From: Atherinomorus stipes
Taxonomy: Eukaryota; Chordata; Actinopteri; Atheriniformes; Atherinidae
Length of the DNA stretch: 64,000 bases
Assembly: GCA_023101725.1 (NCBI GenBank)
Contig: JALJCO010001047.1
Span: forward strand, 248,001-312,000
Direction: 5' to 3'
Positions 35,880-48,800 of this stretch are shown here, piece by piece (position 1 is the first letter of the stretch; every line of letters begins with the position of its first letter). Made by a program: the position numbers and the translations under genes. The notes below the pieces were generated by a model that was given only the letters and a program-made list of their open reading frames with translations, did not search any database and had not been told where the DNA came from.

Positions 35880-38800
35880 GTAAGTCATGAAACGTCTGAC
35901 GCGCAAAATAAATGCGCACTTGGTTCCAATTCCCGCATTTACTCTTAATTGATCCCCCATTAAGTTCCTCGGTTCTTAACGGCATCCCTGCAAGTTGAAA
36001 GAAAGACAGGTTTGCAGAGGAAGAGTGAAGGACCGAGCCACTAAACTTAGGCAGCCTGACCGTGTGAAATATCTCAGCAGTCATCCGGTGACTCGCCTTG
36101 TTTGTGTGTCTGCGGGATGTTGGCAGGTAGACTATTTGTGGAAGTAACAGGTGCAGCACTGAGACACCAGGTTGTGTTGGATTGCAAATCAGCACGACTG
36201 ACATCATAACAGCAAAATAAATATCCTCCTTAAAAATGTCTTTCTATTCATGACTTCAAACAGTTTGTTTTCAGATCTTTTATGGGTTCTTTGACCTGGA
36301 AATGCAACAGATTTAAATAAACAAGTCAAGCTGACAAGAACTATGAAGCACTAATAAGCTATAAATAAAAAAAACTTGGCTCATTGGTTGACAGATTGCT
36401 CACTAAAGAAGCATCCCGCTACAGATATGTAATTTTTCTAGGATAATAATATTGATATCTGAAGGTGAAAAAGATGTCAGCTGGTATTTATTAAACAAGC
36501 AGGAACACGAACCATGATTGTTATCAGAGTTGTTTGTACTTTATAAAGATGAAACATGATTATGAAAGAAAATATTTCTGTAGGGCAAATTTTTTCCCCT
36601 TTATTTCAACTGCAAATGCAGCTGTTTTTGATGTTTTGCTTAAAAGACGTCGGTAGCGTCCAGAATTTACCAGAAACGTCATTATTTAGTAGATTTTTAG
36701 AGCTTAATCAGTCGTACATTGCACTTTCTATTTCTAGGTTTAAGCTTAACCCAGGTTTAAGCTATAAAAATACACTAAATGATGTTTCCAGTAAATTCTG
36801 GGCGCTACCCACTCAGGACACTTGGATTTCATTGGCCGAGCAGAATGGAGGAATATTGACAAGTTTTTGTGGACTTTTATGGACGTCCCTGCAAATTCTC
36901 GAATATTCCTCCATACTGCTCCTCCAATGTAATCCAAGTGTCCTGAGTGGGTAGCGTCCAGAATTTACTGGAAACAACGTCATTTAGTATATTTTTATAG
37001 CCTAAACAGTACTACATCGCATCTCCTGCAAGCACGCCGATGCGCGTTCACAAAACTACGGAAGTCGCCGCAGACGAGATCGCGCGTTCTCTTTTTTTTT
37101 TCTTTCTTTGTTTTAAATCAATATCAACCCTCTTGACCCTCTTGTGTTTGTCTGCAGCTCTGTTGCTCTTAGCACAATTTAAACAGCAAATTTCTTCTTC
37201 TACGCTTGCATTGTCAGCAGAGTAGGCTCTAAACGTCCCGTAGTGTCGTGAACTTGCTCAAATGCGCAAATAGAAAGTGCAATGTAGTACTCTTTAAGCT
37301 ATAGAAATACCTGTATACTAAATTATGTAATTTCCAGTCAAATTCTGGACTCTACCCACTCAGGACACTTGGATTACATTGGACGAGCAGTATGGAGGAA
37401 TATTGACAAGTTATTGTAGACTTTTATGGACCTTTTTGGTGAACTCCATTATGTGAAAGTTGAGGGGAAAAAAAACCTGTCCGATCTCCGGCTGCATTTG
37501 ACATACTAAAAAATTGCTCCAGAGTCTTGCTCACCATGAAGGTGAGTAGAAAATGAACGAATATCATTCTGTGGGTGCACTGTTCCTTTAAAGGGATGAG
37601 AGGCAGGATTAAGAAATGACCCCCGTCAGTGCTGCGACCAGCCAGGCCGTCACGGGAGCTCAAACTGAAGCTATAATGTTATTTACTACGCTGATAAAGT
37701 CTTTTTCTTCGTAGTTCCACTTTTTAGTGTCTTTCAGTTGATCTGGATCGTTTGATGATGGCAGAAGAATCCATAACTATCGCTCAGTGTTTGAATTCTC
37801 CGCGACGTCTCCTTCCTGCATCAAAACTGTCGGGGACGCAGATGCAGCGTCATTTGACGTCACATCTGCAGGACAGAGCGGGAAATTCAGCCACCGTTAT
37901 GCAGCACACAGCCTGTTCAAGGCAACGGAGAGAGACATGGGTGGAAACGTTCTTTTTGGTTTTTAACGTCTCATCACCCATTACCATTAAAAAACTGGAC
38001 ACGCGTGTTTATTCTGTCACAATTCCTGCCTCTAGTCCTTTTGAGGTGACTGAATAAACAGATCCGTCTCGTAGCTCATTGACTGCCAGACGTTTTCAGA
38101 GCTCTCATTTTTAGAGAGCTAAGAACATTTTGTATGCCTAAACACGGAATCTACAAAAGGAAAGCTTCGACTCTCTTCTGTTATCAGAAAAAATGTTTGT
38201 TTCTAGCTTTTTCCGCTAGTAATCTGCAGTAGAACATGGGGTAGTTGCAGCAAAAATGCTGCTTTTCACCAAAAAGCTGAGAAAACAAGCGTTTTGTCCA
38301 GCAATGCGCTTCAAGTGGAAAAGTGACTTTGATGCCAATATTTTTACTTTAGTGACGCCTCTAACATCTGAACAGCTGTTTACTTCTATGAAAACAACAA
38401 AAACAACACTGAGAAAAGAGTTTTGGTGGCAAAATAATTGTTCACCAGCTGTATAAGCCACACGTTTGCTGACCATGTCCGTCCCTTCATGACCACAGTG
38501 GAGCATCTTCTGATGCTGCTTCCAGCAGGATGATGATGTCACAAAGATCACATCATCAGAAATTAATGCAAAAACAAGTTTTGATACAACCCCCTGGTTT
38601 CCTGAGCAATACCATTTTTATTTATTGCTTTGTACAATTAATCATCATAAATTGGACAAATTTTGATTTTAAAAAGTTGGATTATTGTAAATTAGTGGCT
38701 TGAAATGACTTTGTTGTGGATTGTTTCTATGATAATTGAATTTAACCTGTTCCACCAAGAATTGAGGCAATTAGGAAGGAAAAAGGCTCCAACCTGGTTG

Positions 38801-39866
38801 TAGAAGGTGGACCTGATAGCAACCGGTGAGAGAATCTATAAAAAACCAAAACTGCATCTTAAACTGCTCCTCACAGTCGGCTAATTACCCAGAAAACAGC
38901 CGTCTGTGTTTCTGCAGCCTGACAGGAATCACATTTAGAAGATGTCTCACCTTCGATCATCTAGAGGAGCAGAGCCAGAAATCAGACTCTGAGTTTTTAT
39001 GGCACCAGCAGATCTTTCTTTACTCACCCGGTAACGAAACGGCCGAAACTCCCCGTGGAAGTACACTTGTGCCTTCATTTCATGGTTGCCTTTAGAAGAG
39101 TTGTCAGGTTACATGGATATCAACGCGACAGCCATGCGGGTCTGAATCCTGCATGACAGCGCAGCAGACGAGCCGGAGACTGGACGTCTTAGACTTGTAA
39201 TATGAAGATCCTTTTACTATCACACCACATCAGATGCATGTTGTCCATCGACTGCAGAAACAGCTGTAACCTTTGAGAACTCAAATTTCAAATGTGTTTT
39301 GTTATTTCCTGGACAGTTCGACAGAATTTGGCACCAGTCAACTGTGCATAAGTATTCCTCTGTCATAGGTCAATCACTACAGCTCCCTGTTTACATTCAT
39401 TTATCAACTCTTACAACCCCAATTTTTTTAAAAAAATAGTTGTGACACTGTCTAAAATGTAAATAAAAACAGAATGCAATTATTTCCAAATCTAATCATT
39501 CAACATTTTATTCCCAGGAGAGCATAAACATATCACATGGGATGTTATTTGGTTGTGTCCCATGCACACAGAGATTCCCCCCTAATTCTCTGAATCTTTT
39601 GAAGATATATGTTGTTGATGGTGGGATATTTAAACAAGGCAATTTTACAGTGAGGAACATTCTTCAGAAATTCTTCCACAATGTTTTGATGCAGTTTGTT
39701 GCTTCTCCGCTTTAATACCCAGTCACATTAATGGCATGTTGCCAATTTACCCGACCAATTTGAAAGAAATTTCAATGCAAGAAACCCTGATCTGTTATTC
39801 GCTAAGCTAACAATTAACACTATTCATAAAATTTGTGAAGATGAATCAACAACAGACCCCCCCCCC

Positions 39867-39897
<31 letters not shown>

Positions 39898-42800
39898 CCA
39901 CCCACCCCATGAAAGAAAAGAAAGTATGAGAAGTGTCTCTTGCCCTGATATTAACCACGTAATGGTAATTGCAATGGTCAGTGGTGGGTGATGAAGTTAG
40001 ACCATAATGTGTCATAAGTCACAGAATATTAGCATCTGACAGTGAAAAGTTTGGGAACTTCTCATCCTGAACACAAAGAAAATCTACGGAAGAGGATTAG
40101 GGCCACTGAAGGAAAAAAATAAAATTCTGTGAAAAAAGTCAGAATTCTGACTTTTTCGGAAATTAAAAAAAAAAATTCCTGAATTTATGTATTTTTTAAT
40201 GTTCTGGGAAGAAGTCAGAATCCTGACTTTTTTCCCCAGAAACTTTTTTTTTTCTGAGCGGCCCTAATCCTCTTCCGTAGATTCTGGCTTTTTCTGAAAT
40301 TGGAAATAATAAAAAAAGTCCTTTTTTTTTTCTCTGAAAAAAAGTCAGAATTCTAAGATCAAGGAAATTGAGAAAAAAATTACAGAATTTTATTTTCTTT
40401 TTAATTTTCTGGGAAAAAAACAAAAAAAATGTTTTGTTTTGTTTGTTAGTTTGTTTTTCAGAAATTGAAATTTAAAAAATTTCAGAATTTTTTTTTTAAT
40501 CTTCTGGAAAAACGTCAGAATTCTGACTTTTTTCGGAAATTGAAAAAAAAATTTCCAGAATTTTATTTTCTTTTTAATGTTCTGGGAAAAAAAACATTAA
40601 AAAATGTTTTTTTTTTTGTTTGTTAGTTTGTTTTTCAGAAATTAAAATTTAAAAATTTCAGAATTTTTTTTTTAATCTTCTGGAAAAACGTCAGAATTCT
40701 GACTTTTTCGGAAATTGAAAAAAAAAATTCCAGAATATATGTATTTTTTAATGTTCTGGGAAAAAGTCAGAATCCTGACTTTTTTCCCAGAATCTTTTTT
40801 TTTTCTGAGTGGCCCTAATCCTCTTCCGTAGAATTCTGGCTTTTTCCGAAATTGAAAAAAAAAAAATCAATTTTTTTTTTTTTTTCTGAAAAAAAGTCAG
40901 AATTCTAAGATCAAGGAAATTGAAAAAAAAATTCCAGAATTTTCTTTTCTTTTTAATTTTCTGGGGAAAAAAACATTAAAAAATGTTTTGTTTTGTTTGT
41001 TAGTTTGTTTTTCAGAAATTAAAGATAAAAAAATTCCAGAATTTTTTTTCAATCTTCTGGAAAAACGTCAGACTTTTTCTCAGGTTTTTTTTCTTCAGTG
41101 GCTCTGATCCACTTCCGTAAAAAGCCAATGATTACTTCAGAAATAAATGACGTAGTTGTTGTAAACAGTCATTTTACTAGAGCGGCATCAGTCTCATCAA
41201 ATGCACGACCTGCCTCATACAACGTAGCGTGCACAGTTCCAGGGTGAAAAGCCTGACATCACAGGAATTAATCCTTTGCCACTGATATGGTTTAAACTAG
41301 AAATATCAGATATTATCAGCCAATATGGGAAAATATTGGTATCAGTTTTTACTTTTTTACTTTTCTAATGACACAACAAAAACTTGTGGCCACACATCAC
41401 TAATGCATACAGAACTCACACAATGCCAGCATATTTTTTTCAGTACCTGTAAATGTTCATAAAAATGATAAATAAGAAGGATAAACATTGTTTTTTAAGG
41501 ATTTGTTCCACCACACGAGACAGTGTGGGGTCCCGTCACTATGCTTCCCACTGATCATGCGCTCTGGCTACATGGCCACTGGGCCCTTCGGCTGACTGGT
41601 CAGCGCACATAACTCTCACCCACGAGTCTGTAGGTCCAAATCCCTCCTGGGTCCTACGTTGCAAACCTTGCCACACACAGACAGTACGATCAAATGCCAA
41701 AAATGAACTTCCCTCGCTAAGTTAAGGCTATTTTGGTATCTTTGCTCTCAGAGCAGAATATAGTTGTCACAAGCCTAGAGCGCCTTCTTGTGGCGTTAGA
41801 CGGTAAAGTTTACTTTTTGGTTCATGTCAGTCAGTATGAATTAACATTTAAAAACACGTTTAATTGCAGGACCAGCCAAAAAAGGGGACAAAAAAAAATA
41901 TTATCCGGAAAATACGGTATACGTCTAATTCTTCAGCTGCTTCTCTCACTCAAAAAGTAAAAAAAGGAAAGATACAATCTCACAGCTCTCTGCATAGATC
42001 AGTATCGGTTGATATCGGATATCAGAAATTAAGTGTTGGACAATGTTGCTATATTGGCCAGAAAAAAAGCTAAACTCAAACATCCCTGGTTTAAACTACT
42101 TTTAATGAAGTAGCAATATTTCTTCGTAGATTTCATTGCAAATGTTGGTGTGCATGTGGTGGTGGGATGGGGGTCTTGCTATTGTTGTCAGTGAAAAGGA
42201 GGCCGTGCATTAAAAGGCCTGGTTATGTTTGTCTTCGTAGGTGTCCTGGAGCTCTTTGCTATTTCTCAGGGTGTCATCGGAATCAAAGGAGTTTACAGTA
42301 ATCGATTCCTGGCCATGAATAAAAGAGGAAGACTGCACGCCACAGTAAGTATTTCACACAAGTCACAAACTTCTTCAAATTTACTCTCATTACTTCAGTT
42401 AATCTGATTACACAGGGTTCCTCTAACTGGGCTTCCATCTCTGAATCACATCCAGAAGATCTGTTGTGGATGTCCAACACAGATTTCCTCTCCAGTGTTT
42501 TTGGTTAACATCACGACTTCTACTGAATTACAACCACCAGCAACATCCTCTGGAGATGCCGGTGATACTATGCAGTGTAGTTTATTGAGTATGTTTGCTT
42601 TTCTGTGAATGAAGATGCCGTATGCCAAAAATCTAGTCTGGATTATAATTCCATTGTCTAATCATGATTATTTGGCTTTCTAAACTAACATTGCCTTACA
42701 GATGTTTACACAACTGTTCTGTGCCAGTGTTTTAGTCTCAGGGAAATGACAGCATCCAACATGGATGACAAAATCCTGCTTAGTGATGGTTGGAAAGTGC

Positions 42801-45800
42801 TTGCTGTGTCTCCAACCTCACATCAGTGACTAAATACCCACTTGGACATCCATCGGAATAGCTTTGGTACTGATAGTATCTCTGCTACTGAATCACACCA
42901 CAAATCTGACATGATCTCTGTTGGGAAGCAAGTCTGTAGTCTGCAGTCTGCAGAGCTTTCACCTGTCTGTCACAGGTGTCCCTGCAGGTTTTGACATTAA
43001 TCAGGATCCATATTTACACACGATTGGACACACATAGAAAGTATGTCCAATCTTCTGACTGACAGCATGTTTCAAACTAAACATAATTACTGAGAGATTA
43101 TTTTGAGATCCATTCATCCATTTTCTTGCAGCTTATTCGTTCTGCTTCTACCCACGATCTCGTTCTTTCAGTCACGACCCACAGCTCATGGCCATAGGTG
43201 AGGGTCGGAACGTAGATCGACCGGTAAATCCAGAGCTTCTCCCTCTGGCTCAGCTCCTTCTTCACCACGACGGACCGATGCAGAGTCTTCATCACTGCAG
43301 ATGCCGCATCGATCCGTCTGTCCATCTCCAACTCCATCCTTCCCCCTCTCCTGAACAAGACCCAGAGATACTTGACCTCCTCCACCTGGGGCAGGACCTC
43401 GTCCCCGCCCGGAGAGGACACGCCACCCTTTTCCAGCAAAGGACCATGGTCTTGGATTTAGAGGTGCTGATTCTCATCCCGGCCGCTTCACTCTCAGCTG
43501 CAAATTGCTCCAGTGAGAGTTGGACATCACGACCCGATGAAGCCAACAGAACCACGTCATCTGCTAAAAGCAGAGACCCGATCCTGAGACCACCAAACCA
43601 GATCCCCTCAACACCTCGGCTGTACCTGGAAATCCTGTCCATAAAGGTTCTGAACAGGATCAGGGACAAAGGGCAGCCTTGGCGGAGTCCAACCCTCACC
43701 GGAAATGAATCTGACTTGCTGACAAAAATGCAGACCAAGCTCTGGCACCGGCCCTACTGGGACCGGACAGCTAGAACAAGGAGGTCCGGTACTCCGTACT
43801 CCCAGAGCACATTTTGAGGAGATAAATAATTTACACTACATTTCCAAAAGTATTTGCTCACCCATCCAAATTATGGGAATCAGGTGTTCCAATCACGTCC
43901 ATGTCCACAGGTGTATAAATGAAGCAGCTTGGCATGCAGACTGTTTCTACAAACATGTGTGAAAGAATGTGTCGCTCTCAGGAGCTCAGTGAATTCCAGC
44001 ATGGAACTGTGATAGGATGCCACCTGTTAAACAATCCAGTGGTGAAGTTTTCTCACTCCTAAATATTCCACAGTCAACTGTCAGCTGGATTATAAGAAAA
44101 TGGAAGTGTTTGGGAACGACAGCGACTCAGCTACGAAGTGTTCTGCCACGTAAACTGACAGAGCAGGTCAGCGGATGCTGAAGCGCATAGTACGAAGAGG
44201 TGGCCAACTTTCTGCAGAGTCAATCACTACAGACCTCCAAACTTCATGTGGCCTTCAGATGAGCTCAAAAACAGTGTGCAGAGAGCTTCATGGAATGGGT
44301 TTCCATGGCAACCAGCTGCATCCATCCATTCATCACCAAGTGCAATGCAAAGCTTGGATGCAGTGGTGGAAAGCAGCCGCACTGGACTCTAGAGCAGTGG
44401 AGGCGTTCTTTGGAGTGAAGAATCACGCTTCTCCTGAAAAACAACCCCACACCATAATCCCCCCTCCACCAAACTTTACATTTGACAAAATGCAGTCAGA
44501 CAAGTACTGTTGTTCTGGCAACCACCAAACCCAGACTCTTCCATCAGATTGCTAGATGGAGAAGCGTGATTGGTCCCGTAGTTCCAGTGAAAGGAACTCT
44601 GAATGCTTCAGCATACCAAGACATTCTGGACAATTCCATGCTCCCAACTTTGTGGGACCAGTTTGGAGCTGGCCCCTTCCTCTTCCAACATGACTGTGCA
44701 CCAGTGCACAAAGCAGGTCCATGAAGACCTGGATGCAGAGTCTGGTGTGGAGGAACTGGACTGGCCTGCACAGAGTCCTGACTTCATCCCCATAGAACAG
44801 CTTTGGGATGAATCAGAGCGGAGACTGAGAGCCAGGCCTTCTGGTCCAACATCAGTGTGACCTCACAAATCTGCTTCTGGAAGATGGTCAAAGATTCCCA
44901 GAAACACTCCTAAACCTTGTGGACATTTTTCCCAGAAGAGTTGAAGCTGTTCTAGCTGCAAAGGTGGACCAACATCATACTGAACCCTCTGGATTAGGAA
45001 TGGGATGTTACTGAAGCTCATATGTGAGTCAAGGCAGGTGAGACGATACTTTTGGCAATATAGTATATGTACTTATTGAGATGCCGCTGAGACATCAACG
45101 AAGCTATTAGCAGTTTCTCCACTCTCTACTGTGTATCTGCACAATCAAACAATGTGCTGTGCTTATATTTATGTTCATTTCTAATTATAAGTACAAATTG
45201 GTAAATGATGGTCCACATGATTGATGGTCTCTTTAGCGGCTAAATGCTCCATTAGACGCTAACTTTATCTGCTGTTCTGGCCATGTTTGTTTGGTTCGTC
45301 AGAGATTTGTTGACAACAGCTGCTGTCTGTTGGAAATGACTCGATGAGAGCTGTAAGATTGAATTACAAAGAGTCAAAAATGCTGCCATGTTGTGAATTT
45401 CTTATTGTTGAGCTTGACCAACTGTTGGTTGTGTTTGGAGCACATTTCATGTAAAGAAAATCTTTGCTTTTCTGTGGCGTGATTCCCATCTTTGCACCTG
45501 TCAGACATAGATATGTTTGTTGCAAAGCATTGTTGGAGGAAGTGCTGTTCCTCCCAACCTTTCCTACAGTTGCTTTTTGTTTTATTTGCTCATCTCATCT
45601 GTGCTGTGTTACTGAATACTAAAATCTGACATCAGCATGTCACAGCACTCTGCTGTAATCTTTAGCCACAGTTCTAAAGGCTTTCAAATCCCCTCCAAAC
45701 GCTCAAATCTACCCACAGCAGCTTGGCCTCGCTGCTGTAAACAGGCCGGCCGGCCCTCAGCTGACAAATACACCAACAAGTCATCTGCGGGAGCTCTGGC

Positions 45801-48800
45801 ACACGGATAGAAAGAAGCAGCTCCTCTATTAGCATGTGCTAATGGGAGGAGCAGATTAAGTCCTGTCTGGGACGTCTGATAATATACAGAAGAGTGAGCA
45901 ACACAGTGAAAACCAACATGTAGAGTAAACAATCAGCAGGCAAGCAGCAGTCGGAGAGCTGGACAGTCTGTGATGCTGAGCGATTTATGCCGCCTCAGCT
46001 CCCGGTATTGTTTCATGAATCCATGTCAGTAGGGAGTGATGTGGCATTCTCCGAGTGAAATCTCAGCCTCAGCTTATGTGAAATGTACGAATGTTTCTGT
46101 GTGTCATTCATCAGCAGATGTGTGCTCGTTTATCATCTCAGCTTTTGCGACAAAAAAGGAAAATTCAAACTTTGTTGAGGTCAAAGATGTCCCAAAACAA
46201 GATTTAAAAGTAAAACAAATCTAGAACGCCACAGCAAGAAAGACAAAGCAGAGCAGTACACAACGCATCATTAATTCTGACTAAAAAACTATGACTGCTG
46301 TTCCTGCCGACCTATCGTCCAGTTCAGAGGGATTTTCTGACTTCTTCACCAAAATGTCTGCAGTTGGGTTTTTATATTTCCATCTTCTATAAAGAATGTG
46401 CAAACTTAAAGCCCAGTTTTCCATATCCAGCTTCCAGCCACAGAGAACATCACAGGACCAAGCAGCACCCTCGCAGATACAAGGACAAGTTCCCAAGTTA
46501 GACCTTCTGTTAGCAAAACTCATCATTTATCCTTGTTATCGCAGAGCAGGTTGAGTTACACATCAACACTGCTGGAGCTCCCTGGTTCAAGGGCATGTCA
46601 TCGAGTGAATTCCACAGCTGAGGAGCAGTTTGTCTTCTTTAAGTTACTCTGTCATTGGTTTGGGATTCCCATGATTCCACAGGCCACTTTAGTCTAAGTC
46701 CCCTTACGCTGATGTTCAGTGTTTAAGTGTCTTAATGGCTGTAAATCAACAACCATCTTAAAAAGTAACAAGTTTGTTGAAATTCTCAAATTGATTTTTT
46801 TTGTCTTTTCTCATGATGCTTTTTTTTTTCTTTCTTTTTTTTTTTGTATTTTATGCCTGTAGAGACTTATATTTGGAATCTAGCTAACAATGAAATGCTT
46901 CGGTCCAGTGATGTTCCCTTCAAATGCCCCATGCAGACAGTTTGCATTTGTAAAAAGAAACCAGAAACCAGATTAGTCTGAAACAACTAAGAACTCGTAT
47001 TTCTCTTCTTTGTGTCCTCAGCACCGCCTCCACTCCAACCTTAACCCATAACTTAAAGGGACTAGAGGCAGGAATTGTGAAAGAATAAACATGCATGTCC
47101 AGTTTTTTAATACTAATGGGTGATGAAACGTTACAAACCAAAAAGAACGAGCCCACCCATGTCTCTCTCCGTTGCCCAGAACAGGCTGTGTGCTGCATAA
47201 TGAGCTGCAAATTTCCGGCACAGTCCTCTCATTGACGCTCCATACACGTCCCCAACAGTTTTGATACAGGAAGGAGACGTCGCGGAGAATTCAAACACTG
47301 TAAGCGATACTTATGGATTCTTCTGCCATCAGAAAACGATCCAGATCAACTGAAAGACACTAAAAAGTGCAACTACGAAGAAAAAGACTTTATCAGCGAA
47401 GTAAACAACGTAGGGCTGTGCGATTGCCTCTAAGTTTTAAATTGTAGATTGCTATTGCTCAAGATTGCCAATACACAATTAAATTGGTAAGGGGGGGGGT
47501 CTTATGTTGATTGCTACCAGTCAGCATGGCTGCGTGAATTATCTGAATTTGATTGCATGTGTGAGCTGAAACTCCTGTCACGTGGCTTTGTAATAAGTAC
47601 TATTATACTTATTACATGTATTGTATATATTACTAATAATATTTATCAAATATGTAAATGTATAATACTTTAATATTTAATATTTACTTTAATATTTTCT
47701 CTTCCGTTCGTTAGCCCTTGTGTGAACATTTCAGTAGTTGCACATTAAAACAATATTTATTTGCAATTAGTCTGTTGAATGACCAGTTGAATGAAGCAGA
47801 AGCAAACAGGCTGCGTCAGTTCGAATCAAAGAGATGCGACCTGTCACTGTCACAGGGCAGCTGATAGTGTACCTGCACTGAAAAATAAGGATGGGAATCG
47901 AGAACTGGTTCTCTGTCGTATCGTTCGTCTGCCCGCCTAACGATTCCTCTTATCAGTTCCATAAACGTCGGACGCATTTGCGCGATGACGTCACGTACGC
48001 GTCTCCAACATGGCGTTGCAGCAAACGTGCTCCAAAGTTTGGTTGTATTTCATGAAAAAATACGATATAAGCGCGAGTTACACGTTGATGACATCAGAGG
48101 GAGGAAACACCTCCAACATTTGGCCACAGCAGTTAGTTTGTCGGAATATAAAGCCTTTCGTCCGTTGCTAAGTAACCGTGGTGGCGCTCGGTGGGGAGCC
48201 TCAGCATGTTTTCAATCTGCAACATTGCAGGTAACGTAAAACTCCCATTGACAGTAATAATGTTAGAGATTATTCATAAAGTATTGTGCTGTCAAATTAA
48301 CCTTTAGTCTTTAGTTTAATTTGAACATGTTCAAAAGGAAAGCAGCAGCATCTTCTGTGTCAGAGTGTGTAACTGCTCTGTAAATTATAACAAAAATATC
48401 TGACAAATGAAACGAAACACACACACAAACATATACATACATATTTACACACACAATAATAATTTAAATTCAACATGTTCAAAAGGAGTAAAGAAGTCTA
48501 ACTTATTTAATCCTTCCCTTTAAGTCCTAAAACATCTTGTATCCTTCATCAAAAGGTAAACATGCTGTTTTTTTCTGCACAGAAAATGTTACTGTACAAA
48601 AGTTGATCACTGCAGTTGTCTTTTATGAGTTATTTTTTAACTGAAGTCAGCTTTAAGTTGAAATTGAAGGCAAAAGGTTGATTCATATTTTAAATGAAAA
48701 GAATAACTGCAACCAAAGCCGTTCATACTGTATTTAATCATTCAATGATAATCGACCAGAGAATCGTTAAGGAACCAAATCGAAAAGTGACATCGATAAT

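Noticed and set aside
41588..41655. Functional tRNA gene
   Set aside because: Promoter-box-like blocks are present but I could not form complete acceptor and anticodon arms; more likely a SINE or tRNA fossil.
43188..43817. 209-codon plus-strand ORF
   Set aside because: Antisense shadow of the LINE reverse transcriptase fragment on the minus strand.
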